A stretch of 64,000 nt of DNA from positions 600,158 through 664,157 of the forward strand of contig NZ_RQHT01000012.1 in the NCBI RefSeq assembly GCF_004770905.1, written 5' to 3'. The translations under genes were made by a program, and so were the position numbers. The stretch's first letter is position 1; every line of letters begins with the position of its first letter. Origin of the DNA: Leptospira bandrabouensis. GTDB lineage: Bacteria > Spirochaetota > Leptospiria > Leptospirales > Leptospiraceae. This document shows, piece after piece, positions 38,343 to 46,807 of this stretch. The notes beneath the pieces were generated by a model that was not told the origin of the DNA, searched no databases, and saw only the letters and a program-made list of their open reading frames with translations.

Positions 38343-39536
38343 ATGCGTAGGCATACATTTAAAAGATATTTCTTTGTTTTTCGTAAAATGTTTTTACGAA
38401 CCTACCATCCTAGCTTCACCGCCACAAATATTTCCGATATAGGCTCCTCCCTACAGATTTTTAGTGTGATGACTGCCTTTACTTCGATCATCTCTCTTCT
38501 GTTTGTCGATTCCCTTGTGCGAACCAAGGAAGCCAGTTTCTGGATAGCTTTTTTTCGGATCTCATCTCTTGGCATTTGTTTCTTTGTATATCTATTTGGA
38601 AAAAAAAGAGTAAAATTATTCCAAAGGCATATCTATGGAATCACTAGTCTTGTTCTCATTGGATTAATTTTACTTTATATACCTATGATGGTGTATGATA
38701 AACCAAACCACGCCTATTATCTGTTTGGTTCTGCAATTGTGATTGCCAGTGCCTCGATTCTTCTTTGGATTGAGCCGTTTCGGATTTTACTTCTATCCAC
38801 TCTTTACATTGCTGTATTCATTCCCTTACATTTAAACTTTTCACGTATCCAAGGTTTTGATCGTTTTGTTTTTTACCAAGACGTACTCATTGTTTCCTTT
38901 TTACTTGCCTTTGGATTTGTGGCAAACCTCCTCATCAACTACTGGCGGTTTGAAGAATACCGGGTAAAAGCAAGACTTAGGGTCACAGTCGGAAAACTAC
39001 TTCGGATCAATCAAAAAATCGAAGACCTCTCGCGAGTGGATTCAATGACGGAACTATTTAACAGACGTCATTTGCTCGAGCAGTTTGATCTCTATAAAAA
39101 AAGATCCAACCGGGAAGGGTTTATCATTGGGCTTGTAATTTTGGATTTGGACCGACTCAAAGCAATCAATGACAAATATGGTCACAAACAAGGTGACCTT
39201 GCCATCCAAGCCTTTGCCAAAACAGTAAAATCCAGAACAAGAATTACAGACATTGCGGCCCGCATTGGGGGAGATGAATTCTGTTTATTAGTTTCTCCTA
39301 TTGATAAGGAAGGTTTACAGGTATTAGCTGAGTCGATTCGTGAGAAATTGGAACGATTGCAAATTCCCATCCACAACCAACCAGGTGAATCTCTTACCTT
39401 AACAGTCTCCATCGGGGCTACACTCTTTCGACCGGAAGACGATCCTAGTTTTGACGAACTCTACCACAAAATTGACACTGCGCTCTATACCTCAAAAAAT
39501 GAGGGAAGAAACCGAATCACTCTCTTCGAATCTTAA
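38343..39536 (+). CDS. Membrane diguanylate cyclase (GGDEF)
   Basis: A 397-residue inner-membrane protein making cyclic di-GMP. Six membrane spans fill about residues 40-205. The GGDEF domain follows: SRVDSMTELFNRRHL, LVILDLDRLKAINDKYGH, and RIGGDEFCLLV as the intact active loop. RITD sits five residues before GGDEF, giving an RxxD inhibitory site for product feedback. ATG at 38343 has no strong SD; a tiny upstream frame (38291) overlaps it. No EAL partner is nearby. Confidence 0.9.
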   Translation: MRRHTFKRYFFVFRKMFLRTYHPSFTATNISDIGSSLQIFSVMTAFTSIISLLFVDSLVRTKEASFWIAFFRISSLGICFFVYLFGKKRVKLFQRHIYGITSLVLIGLILLYIPMMVYDKPNHAYYLFGSAIVIASASILLWIEPFRILLLSTLYIAVFIPLHLNFSRIQGFDRFVFYQDVLIVSFLLAFGFVANLLINYWRFEEYRVKARLRVTVGKLLRINQKIEDLSRVDSMTELFNRRHLLEQFDLYKKRSNREGFIIGLVILDLDRLKAINDKYGHKQGDLAIQAFAKTVKSRTRITDIAARIGGDEFCLLVSPIDKEGLQVLAESIREKLERLQIPIHNQPGESLTLTVSIGATLFRPEDDPSFDELYHKIDTALYTSKNEGRNRITLFES

Positions 39537-39544
39537 AAAAAAGA

Positions 39545-39573
39545 TCGACAGGTTTTAAGAACTTCGTTATTAT
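39545..39573 (+). promoter_or_regulatory. sigma70-like promoter of a short transcription unit
   Basis: TCGACA (39545-39550) and TATTAT (39568-39573) with exactly 17 bases between. It starts just after the diguanylate cyclase stop and reads toward a terminator only about 60 bases on. Both boxes differ from consensus by one base. Confidence 0.55.
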
Positions 39574-39575
39574 TG

Positions 39576-39598
39576 AAACTGAGACTGATTCTCAGTTT
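39576..39598. promoter_or_regulatory. Fur-box-like palindrome
   Basis: AAACTGAGA-CTGAT-TCTCAGTTT, a perfect 9-5-9 inverted repeat. Its core TGAGANTGATTCTCA resembles the Fur consensus used by many bacteria. It starts two bases after the -10 box, where a bound repressor would block initiation. Fur in Leptospira is known from other species; binding here is inferred. As RNA it would also form a 5' hairpin. Confidence 0.5.
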
Positions 39599-39663
39599 AT
39601 GTCCAAAACGGATAAGGTGTAAAATTCCAAAGATGGGGAGCGTAAATCCCCCATCTTTTTTTT
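39580..39663 (+). ncRNA. candidate short RNA between the GGDEF gene and mqnC
   Basis: Between the promoter (39545-39573) and the terminator (39629-39663) there is room for a transcript of about 80 nucleotides, with no convincing gene. A micro frame MSKTDKV starts at 39599 but has no ribosome site. The span would carry part of the Fur-like palindrome at its 5' end. Proposed as an iron-responsive small RNA; no family is recognised. Confidence 0.35.
39629..39663 (+). terminator. intrinsic terminator
   Basis: AGATGGGG (39631-39638) pairs with CCCCATCT (39649-39656), loop about 10 bases, then a run of eight T. Strong in the plus direction. On the minus side, after mqnC on the opposite strand would be read the other way, no good U-tract follows. 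Confidence 0.8.
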
Positions 39664-39701
39664 GACCTAATGGGTGCTTAACCACTTTTGAAATCTATTC
39701 C

Positions 39702-40811
39702 TTAGTCCACTCCCACTTGGTTGCAGTCGTATTCTTCTGCGTACAATAAGTTCCGTCGGATGGGTTGGAATCCCCCTTCTTTTAGAAACTTTCGTGCTTC
39801 CTTCTCTGTTTTTAATCCAAAAGACCGAAGCACATTTTCCTCTATGACTACTGAGGAAATATCATCAGCACCGGAATAAAGAGCCAGTTGCCCCACTCCT
39901 TTTCCAAGCACCATCACGGAAGTTTCGATATGTTTGATATTGTCTAAGAAAATCCGGCAGATCCCAAGCACTTTCAAATATTCGTGAGTGGGAACGGGTC
40001 TTACTTTGAAACGTTTGGTTTGGGGTTGAAATGTCCAAGGAATAAAAGACAAAAATCCGCCAGTGCGATCTTGCAGGTCACGAACCACACTTAAGTGTTC
40101 GATTACCTCTTCTTCTGTTTCTTCCGAACCAAAAACGACGTTAGCTGATCCGAGAAGTCCCACTTCGTGACAGGTTTCCATAGCTCTTACCCATTCGGAT
40201 ACGGTAGCCTTTTTAGGAGAAATGATTTGGCGCATCCTTTCTGTGAGAATTTCCGCCCCAGCCCCCGGAACCGAATCAAGACCCGCTTCTTTTAGAATGA
40301 GTAAAACTTCTTTGAGCGGTTTTCCTGTGATGGTTTCTAAATTGATCACTTCCACAGGAGAAAAAGCACGGATATGCATGTTAGGGTATTTTGCTTTTAC
40401 CGTCCGAATCACATCTAAATAATAATCAAAAGGAAGATTGGGATACACCCCTCCTTGGAGGAACATTTGGTCTGCCCCTTCTTCCACTGCGTAATCCATT
40501 TTTTCTAGGATTTCTTCTTTGGAGAGTACATAACCCTTTCCATTCCCAATCTCGTCCATAAAGGAACAAAAATTGCACTCTACATTGCAATAGTTGGTAT
40601 AATTCACCACTCGAAACATAGTATAACTGGCTTCTGTATGTGGTCTTACCTTCTCCCGAAGGAATCTTGCCACCATTTGGATTTTTAAAAAATCGCCAGT
40701 CTTGTAGAGAATGAGGGCCTCGTCCGGTGAGATACGTTTGCCTTCGACGGCATTCAAAAGGACGGCATCTGCGGGGTCATTGGGGTTTAGGGAAAAAGAG
40801 GCTAAATTCAT
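39702..40811 (-). CDS. mqnC: Cyclic dehypoxanthinyl futalosine synthase MqnC
   Basis: Radical-SAM enzyme of the futalosine pathway to menaquinone, converting dehypoxanthine futalosine to its cyclic form. It is 369 residues. The cluster motif is [10 protein letters not shown], preceded by [11 protein letters not shown]; the family also has [15 protein letters not shown] and [10 protein letters not shown]. With mqnA (4042-4788) it shows that this organism uses the futalosine route. It is divergent from the HdrD-like quinone-linked oxidoreductase, which fits a respiratory neighbourhood. Confidence 0.9.
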   Translation of the reverse strand: MNLASFSLNPNDPADAVLLNAVEGKRISPDEALILYKTGDFLKIQMVARFLREKVRPHTEASYTMFRVVNYTNYCNVECNFCSFMDEIGNGKGYVLSKEEILEKMDYAVEEGADQMFLQGGVYPNLPFDYYLDVIRTVKAKYPNMHIRAFSPVEVINLETITGKPLKEVLLILKEAGLDSVPGAGAEILTERMRQIISPKKATVSEWVRAMETCHEVGLLGSANVVFGSEETEEEVIEHLSVVRDLQDRTGGFLSFIPWTFQPQTKRFKVRPVPTHEYLKVLGICRIFLDNIKHIETSVMVLGKGVGQLALYSGADDISSVVIEENVLRSFGLKTEKEARKFLKEGGFQPIRRNLLYAEEYDCNQVGVD

Positions 40812-40934
40812 GATCTCTACCTACTTGGACAGGAAATCTTCTGACAGATCCATGTAAAAACCGAATTTTCCTGGACATTCATTTTTCTATACAAATCCTA
40901 GGAAATACCAAACACCTTAAGGGCATAAACATAA

Positions 40935-43037
40935 ATGGATATCGGAAGAATTCTCTTTCACATATTATTCACAGCATTTTTCGTCGTGGCAAACGTTGTC
41001 TTTGTCCGCGCCATCCTTTACAGGCTCGGACTGATCTTCAATGGACGTCCTGCTTTCTTCAATGAAGATGCGAAAAAGAACCTAAATATTGGATTTCGTC
41101 TTAAAAGTTTTTTAATAAACGTTGTCCTACAAAAGAAAAATTTCCGGGAACCTGTACGCGGGATCATGCACGCGTTTGTATTCTACGGATTTCTTGTGTA
41201 TACCATCCATACAACAAGCCAAATGGTGGCTGGTGTGTTCGGATACGTAATGGACGATCCTTACAAATTTGCTCTTCCTGAATTTCTTTTGGGTGAATCG
41301 GCAAACCATATCTATGAACAAGCAGTAAACTATGTTTCGATTTTAGTATTAACTGGTCTCGGTTTCTTTGCTTGGAGACGTTGGATTAAAAAGGCCAAAG
41401 GTCTTGATGTTCACTCTCCTGCTTCTGCGATTGTAATCAGTATGATTGCCACTCTTATGGTGACCACCTTACTAGGAAATGGTGCAAAAACTGTTGGGGC
41501 AACTTATTTCTCTCATGCAGGTCTTATTGATGGAGCTATTGGTTCCGTTTGGGAATCGATTGGTGTTGCCAATTCCTCTGCGGACACTGTGTTTCAAATT
41601 ATGTGGTGGGGCCATATCCTTACTGTGTTTGCTTTTATGTTGTATGTTCCAACATCAAAACACGCACATTTAATTTTTGCTCCGTTTAACTACTTCCTTG
41701 CGACAGACACTCCAAAAGGACAACTTTCTAAACTCAACTTAGATGATGAAAATGCAGTTTGGGGATCAAACCGCGTAGAAGACTTTCCTTGGCCAAACCT
41801 ACTCGATGGTATGTCTTGTATTGAATGCGGACGTTGCCAAGTAGAATGCCCTGCCAATCGAACTGGAAAAGTTTTAAATCCAAAAGCTATCATTGTGGAA
41901 CTCAAACACCAAATGTTAGAGAAAATGCCAGAAGTTGCTGCTGCTCGTGTTGGCAAAACTCCAGAAGAAGCAGCGGAAGCCGTAGCGGCACTGGAAACAG
42001 GTGTTATCAATTCCCACGAAGGCCTAAGTGAAGAAGCACTCTGGGGATGTACTACTTGTTATGCGTGCGTAGAAGCATGCCCTGTGGGAAACAACCAAGT
42101 AAATGCTATCATTGAAATGCGCCGTCACTTAGTTCTTGCGGAATCTAAAATGAGTCCAGAACTTCAAAAAGCATTCACAAACATGGAAAACAATTCTAAT
42201 CCATGGGGTGTGGGCGCTCATACAAGAGCTGACTGGGCAGAAGGTTTAAATGTAAAAGTTCTTTCTGAAGCAGAAGACAAAAACGTAGACGTACTTTATT
42301 GGGTAGGTTGTGCGGGTGCTTTTGATGAAAGAAACAAAAAAATCTCTCGTGACTTTGTTAAAATCATGCAAAAAGCGGAAGTGAACTTTGGTATCCTTGG
42401 AACAGAAGAAGGATGTTCTGGAGACTCAGCTCGCCGTGGTGGTAATGAATACCTCTACCAAACTTTAGCGCAAACCAACGTAGACACCATCAACGGTTAC
42501 GGGATTAAAAAAATCGTAACGGCTTGTCCACACTGTTACAACACCATCAAAAACGAATACCCTCAATTTGGTGGAAACTTCGAAGTCATCCACCACTCCG
42601 AGTACATCAATCAACTCTCCAAAGATGGTAAAATTGATGTGAAAGTGGCTGATGATGCTAAAACTGGAAAGTATACTTACCATGACTCTTGTTACATCGG
42701 TCGTTATAACAACAATTACGACAACCCTCGTGACGTTGTGAAAAAAGTATCTGGTGGAAAAATTGAAGAAGCGGTAGACCATCACTCCAAAGGACTTTGT
42801 TGTGGAGCGGGTGGAGCACAGTATTGGATGGAAGAACATGTGGATGAATCCAACCCAGAAAGTATGCGTGTGAATAGCAAACGTACGGGACAACTTCTTG
42901 ATACAGGTGCTACTACCATTGCAACTGCTTGTCCATTCTGTATCACTATGATCACAGATGGTGTAAAAGCTGCTGAAAAAATTGATTCTGTAAAAGTGAA
43001 AGACATTGCAGAGTTAGTTGCAGAGAATATCGACTAA
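40935..43037 (+). CDS. membrane Fe-S oxidoreductase (HdrD/EMO-like)
   Basis: A 700-residue protein with five or so N-terminal membrane helices (to about 245) containing histidines suited to two b haems, resembling nitrate reductase gamma. Then two 4Fe-4S motifs, CIECGRCQVECP and CTTCYACVEACP, and two CCG domains (VGCAGAFDERN, EEGCSGD, CPHCYNT; then HDSCYIGRYN, GLCCGAGG, CPFCITM). This layout is that of heterodisulfide-reductase-like proteins that pass electrons from ETF to menaquinone. ETF genes are not in the window, so the donor is inferred. ATG at 40935 has AAGGG upstream. Confidence 0.85.
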   Translation: MDIGRILFHILFTAFFVVANVVFVRAILYRLGLIFNGRPAFFNEDAKKNLNIGFRLKSFLINVVLQKKNFREPVRGIMHAFVFYGFLVYTIHTTSQMVAGVFGYVMDDPYKFALPEFLLGESANHIYEQAVNYVSILVLTGLGFFAWRRWIKKAKGLDVHSPASAIVISMIATLMVTTLLGNGAKTVGATYFSHAGLIDGAIGSVWESIGVANSSADTVFQIMWWGHILTVFAFMLYVPTSKHAHLIFAPFNYFLATDTPKGQLSKLNLDDENAVWGSNRVEDFPWPNLLDGMSCIECGRCQVECPANRTGKVLNPKAIIVELKHQMLEKMPEVAAARVGKTPEEAAEAVAALETGVINSHEGLSEEALWGCTTCYACVEACPVGNNQVNAIIEMRRHLVLAESKMSPELQKAFTNMENNSNPWGVGAHTRADWAEGLNVKVLSEAEDKNVDVLYWVGCAGAFDERNKKISRDFVKIMQKAEVNFGILGTEEGCSGDSARRGGNEYLYQTLAQTNVDTINGYGIKKIVTACPHCYNTIKNEYPQFGGNFEVIHHSEYINQLSKDGKIDVKVADDAKTGKYTYHDSCYIGRYNNNYDNPRDVVKKVSGGKIEEAVDHHSKGLCCGAGGAQYWMEEHVDESNPESMRVNSKRTGQLLDTGATTIATACPFCITMITDGVKAAEKIDSVKVKDIAELVAENID

Positions 43038-43060
43038 CAAACTTTAGGTCTTAGGGGAAA

Positions 43061-43948
43061 ATGAAATTTCATAATTTCCGAAAGACCTATTTAGTTTTTC
43101 TTTGGAAAAGGTGGAGGGAAACTTCCGCCTTATTTATTTGGAAATCTCTAAGATTTTCCTTTCTTTTGATTCTTTTCATCTTACCGCATTTATTTTCTAA
43201 GTCCCTATATGCTGAATCCAAACAAATCATCCATCCACCGGAAGGTGATGGAATTACCATCGTTGTAGAAAAAGGACAAACTCTCAGTATCATTTCCAAA
43301 ACTTATTTAGATGATCCTAGGAAATGGAAAGAACTACTTAAATCCAACCAAATAGATAATCCCAATCTGATCATTCCTGGAATGAAACTTTGGATTCCAA
43401 AAAGTTTGGGTAAAAAACCTCTTGCAGATCTGCAAAGGTATACCGGAAAAACAGAAGTATTAAAAGTTTCGATGAAAAGTTCCGACTGGACGGGGGCCAC
43501 TATAGGTGAAGGTCTTTATGCCAAAGATGAAGTCAGGACTTTTAAAGATTCCGAAGCTCAGTTCCTATTGTTATCAGGTTCTCGATTTGAGATTACAGAG
43601 AATAGCCATGTAATTATGGAAAAGGGGAAATCGGATTCTGAACCAGACGAACTTTACCTTCGCAAAGGAAGGATTCGTTCCATCGTACAGAAAAAACCAT
43701 CGACAAACCAACGTATGTTTCTTTTAAAAACGGATTCTGCTGTATCCGAAGTTCGAGGAACTGATTTTCTTACAGAAGTGGATCAAACGGGAAACACTAC
43801 TCTTAGTTGTTACGAAGGACTTGTAGCTGTGACTGCTCAAAATGTAACGGTAAACGTTCCATCCGGCTTTGCTACCTTTGTCGAAAAAGGCAAACCTCCA
43901 CTAAAACCTTTCAGTTTACCGGATCCACCCAAACCAAAAGAAGAATGA
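43061..43948 (+). CDS. LysM-FecR domain protein
   Basis: A 295-residue exported protein. A hydrophobic signal or anchor (about 28-50) is followed by a LysM domain (ITIVVEKGQTLSIISKTYL to GMKLWIP, about 63-112) and a FecR domain (about 125-275, with VRTFKDSEAQFLLLSG and AVSEVRGTDF). LysM binds peptidoglycan; FecR domains often sit in cell-surface signalling and receptor regulation. The tail is proline/lysine-rich. First gene of a three-gene run ending in a SpoIIE phosphatase; stop overlaps the next gene as ATGA. Confidence 0.8.
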   Translation: MKFHNFRKTYLVFLWKRWRETSALFIWKSLRFSFLLILFILPHLFSKSLYAESKQIIHPPEGDGITIVVEKGQTLSIISKTYLDDPRKWKELLKSNQIDNPNLIIPGMKLWIPKSLGKKPLADLQRYTGKTEVLKVSMKSSDWTGATIGEGLYAKDEVRTFKDSEAQFLLLSGSRFEITENSHVIMEKGKSDSEPDELYLRKGRIRSIVQKKPSTNQRMFLLKTDSAVSEVRGTDFLTEVDQTGNTTLSCYEGLVAVTAQNVTVNVPSGFATFVEKGKPPLKPFSLPDPPKPKEE

Positions 43949-44889
43949 ACCGAGTAAGCCAGTTCAGATTTTATCTAATTTTACTCTGGATGACCAGTAT
44001 AGGATTCGTATTTCCCATTTTTTCCGAATCCAAAACCATCAAGTTCACTTTAGAACCTGAGAGAGATGATATCATCCAATATGAATTGGAATTATGGAAA
44101 ACACCTAACTTAGAATTAGAAATTCCCTTCCGTGTGCTTGCCTCTCCTGGAAAAATCCAACTCTATATCCCCCATGGTTATGAATACTTTCGGATTCGTG
44201 CCGTGGCCAAACGTCAAGTGCGTGGGTTTTGGACGGAACTCTATGCAGTTAACTCCTTTGGAAAACCAAAACAGAAAGAACCTAGTAAAATCATCGCCCG
44301 CAAACCTGCCACAACCGATGTTTTGGTGCCGATTCCCAACAAGGAAGGAACAAGTCATTTTTATCTAACAGAAAATAAAATCCAAGTAAAACCCATTTTA
44401 AGCCAACCCATGAAAACTTCCGTTCGATACCGCGTGAATGATGGACCTTGGCTGGTGACAAGACAACCAGAGCTTACTTTTTTAAAAGATGGAAATTATA
44501 AACTAGAATACCAAGTTACCAACGAATTAGGAATATCGGATTCAATGCAGGTTTGGGAGTTCAGCGTAGATAACACTCCACCAACAACCGAGTTTTCTTG
44601 GCAGCCTCCTTTTTACCAAAAGGCTTCTTTGGCTTTTGTGGGTCCAACTACTAAATTAAAACTCAATTCGGTGGATGTCGGTTCAGGATTGGATGTAATT
44701 CGATTCCGAACCACTTGTGGAATGAATCCCTCCTCTGAATGGTATTCTTGGGACAATGAAACATCTTGGACAAACGTAATCAATTCTTGTTCGGAAGATA
44801 TGGATTTAGAAATTTCTGCCACTGATCAGTTGGGAAACGAAGAAATTCCGAAAAAAATTACAATCAAACGAATACAAAAAGGAAACTAA
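43945..44889 (+). CDS. exported Ig-like (OmpL47-type) protein
   Basis: A 314-residue secreted protein with a signal peptide (about 1-28). Two beta-rich domains are visible; the second has the VDNTPPTTEFSW and SVDVGSGLDVIRFRT pattern of OmpL47-like Ig repeats, which recur in Leptospira surface proteins. The start is ATG at 43945, in an ATGA overlap with the FecR gene, which overrules the longer frame from 43807. Cys pairs in the last domain may bridge. Function is unknown; it lies in a LysM-FecR/phosphatase operon. Confidence 0.7.
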   Translation: MNRVSQFRFYLILLWMTSIGFVFPIFSESKTIKFTLEPERDDIIQYELELWKTPNLELEIPFRVLASPGKIQLYIPHGYEYFRIRAVAKRQVRGFWTELYAVNSFGKPKQKEPSKIIARKPATTDVLVPIPNKEGTSHFYLTENKIQVKPILSQPMKTSVRYRVNDGPWLVTRQPELTFLKDGNYKLEYQVTNELGISDSMQVWEFSVDNTPPTTEFSWQPPFYQKASLAFVGPTTKLKLNSVDVGSGLDVIRFRTTCGMNPSSEWYSWDNETSWTNVINSCSEDMDLEISATDQLGNEEIPKKITIKRIQKGN

Positions 44890-44892
44890 CAA

Positions 44893-46806
44893 GTGTACTC
44901 TGGATATAGAGTTCGCGAACTATTTGATCATTTTTTCTATGTAATCAAAACCAAATCCTTTCTTAAATTATTTCTCTCTATTATAACATTCTTAATTTTA
45001 CCATATTTTCTTCTTGTTTCTTCGATGATTGATTCTAGATACAAAGAGGCATTAGACTGGAACCAGAGATTCCAACTCATACGAATCCAACTCCTTTCCA
45101 TTGATTTAGAAAATCAAATTAGAGAACAAATAAACAAAGATATTTCCGAAAAAAAGAATTTAGGATTTATCTCTTTAAATGAACTTTCCCAAATTCAAAA
45201 ACACTGTTTTCCTTCCTTCCCTGATCCTTTTCACTTAGAAGAAATTACTTTGTCACAATGTGATTGGGAATCTGAAAAAAAAACATACCTATTGGTATTT
45301 AATGGAATGAATGTTTCTGTTCACTCCGCAGAGTTTTTAGAAGAGGCCCTTTTGGATTCACCGTACAGCGATCCTAATGAAGGCCTATTTTTACTAGGTG
45401 ACCAAGGAAATTTTGGAATATCAGGATTTATCGAAGATGGATTTTTAGTTTCAGAATTTTGGAAAGAAGATGTTAAATCCTCACTTCAAACCCATTCCAG
45501 TTTGCCCTCACTTCGTGCAACAAGAAAGGATGAAATGGATTACTTTGTTGCCAGTTATCCAATGTATGGACTTCCATTTCATTTATTCATTGTTAGTCCC
45601 AAAGATTTGGTGCTAATACCAATTAAAGAATCCTTAAAAAAGAACATAATCATATTAATTTCCTTACTTTTTTTATCTTTTCTTTTCTCTATAGCCATTT
45701 CTCTGAAAGAAATTGAGTCAAAACAAAAGTTAAGATTACTTTTACAGGAATTTCCGCATGCTGCCATTCTATATGATTCAAAAGGAAAAATAATTCTAGA
45801 GAATCAGGAAATTGAACCGAACCTTTTAGTCACAAATTTATTCCGAGAGCAACTTTCCGTTAAAGAATGGATTGAAAAGGAAGTTAGATTATTCTTACAA
45901 GACGAATCGCTTATACAGACGGATCAAACGAAACTTAGGAAAGAAGAATCCGAATTTTATTCCGATGATGGATCAGTATATTTATTAGAATTCACTTATC
46001 AACTATGGTTTTTGGAACAGAAATACCGTTTTGCAAGTGGTGCCCTCGTTTTAATTCAGAATGTAACTAAAAAACGTTTGGAATTCGAAAAGGAAATGGA
46101 ATATGCCAAAGACTTACAAAAGAAATATCTCCCCAATCGGATTATTATTTTACCAAATTTAGATTATGAAGTTTTATACAAACCTTTGATCCAGGTGGGT
46201 GGTGATTATTACGACTATATTGATTTAGGAAACAACCGCTCTATTTTCGCTTTAGGTGATGTGATTGGTCATGGAGTAAAGGCTGCAATGATGATGACAG
46301 TTCTACGTGTTTTATTCCATCAAATTGTAAAAATAGAATCGGATCCGAAACAAATTCTGATCAAAATGAATGAAGGTGTATCCAATCATTTACCTGATCC
46401 TTTTGCTTTTGTTCCTTTTTTATTTCTGTTATTTGATTTTAATCAAAACACAATCACCTATGGAAATGCTGGTCATCCGGGGATGTTGTATCTTACAGGC
46501 AATGAGGTCCATTGTCCTGAAAAATTGAACCCTATGTTTGGAATGCTTCCCAATATGGAACCGAAAGTATTGGAATACCCAATCCAAAGAGGTGACAGAT
46601 TTTTTCTTTTTACCGATGGATTAAAAGACGTAGAAAACTCAAAACAGGAAAAAATTTGGGAAAAGGAACTAACCGAGTTTTTTCTTTCAATGAAAACAAA
46701 CCACATGTCTCTAATCAAACAAGAACTTGAATTAAAAATTAGATCCTATTCAGAAGGAATCCCTTTCCTGGATGATATCACCTGGATTGGGATTGAAGTG
46801 ATTTAG
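44893..46806 (+). CDS. Membrane SpoIIE-type phosphatase
   Basis: A 637-residue PP2C-type phosphatase. A first membrane helix (about 22-44), an extracytoplasmic sensor region (about 45-225) and a second helix (about 238-260) form the input module. A PAS-like segment (about 275-390) precedes the SpoIIE domain, whose metal motifs are GGDYYDY, LGDVIGHGVKAA, GNAGHPG and FTDGLKD. It should dephosphorylate an anti-anti-sigma protein in response to an envelope signal. GTG at 44893 has AAGGA nearby. The FecR and Ig-like genes just upstream may supply the signal. Confidence 0.86.
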   Translation: MYSGYRVRELFDHFFYVIKTKSFLKLFLSIITFLILPYFLLVSSMIDSRYKEALDWNQRFQLIRIQLLSIDLENQIREQINKDISEKKNLGFISLNELSQIQKHCFPSFPDPFHLEEITLSQCDWESEKKTYLLVFNGMNVSVHSAEFLEEALLDSPYSDPNEGLFLLGDQGNFGISGFIEDGFLVSEFWKEDVKSSLQTHSSLPSLRATRKDEMDYFVASYPMYGLPFHLFIVSPKDLVLIPIKESLKKNIIILISLLFLSFLFSIAISLKEIESKQKLRLLLQEFPHAAILYDSKGKIILENQEIEPNLLVTNLFREQLSVKEWIEKEVRLFLQDESLIQTDQTKLRKEESEFYSDDGSVYLLEFTYQLWFLEQKYRFASGALVLIQNVTKKRLEFEKEMEYAKDLQKKYLPNRIIILPNLDYEVLYKPLIQVGGDYYDYIDLGNNRSIFALGDVIGHGVKAAMMMTVLRVLFHQIVKIESDPKQILIKMNEGVSNHLPDPFAFVPFLFLLFDFNQNTITYGNAGHPGMLYLTGNEVHCPEKLNPMFGMLPNMEPKVLEYPIQRGDRFFLFTDGLKDVENSKQEKIWEKELTEFFLSMKTNHMSLIKQELELKIRSYSEGIPFLDDITWIGIEVI

Positions 46807-46807
46807 T

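Noticed and set aside
38291..38350. 19-codon frame before the GGDEF gene
   Set aside because: No ribosome site or recognisable product; at most a coupling leader.
39599..39622. Micro frame MSKTDKV in the short transcription unit
   Set aside because: Starts at the end of a hairpin without a Shine-Dalgarno site; an RNA product is more plausible.
40825..40877. CAGGAAA/TTTCCTG inverted repeat with TGGACA direct repeats between mqnC and the HdrD-like gene
   Set aside because: Arms are short and far apart and I could not place them on a convincing promoter.
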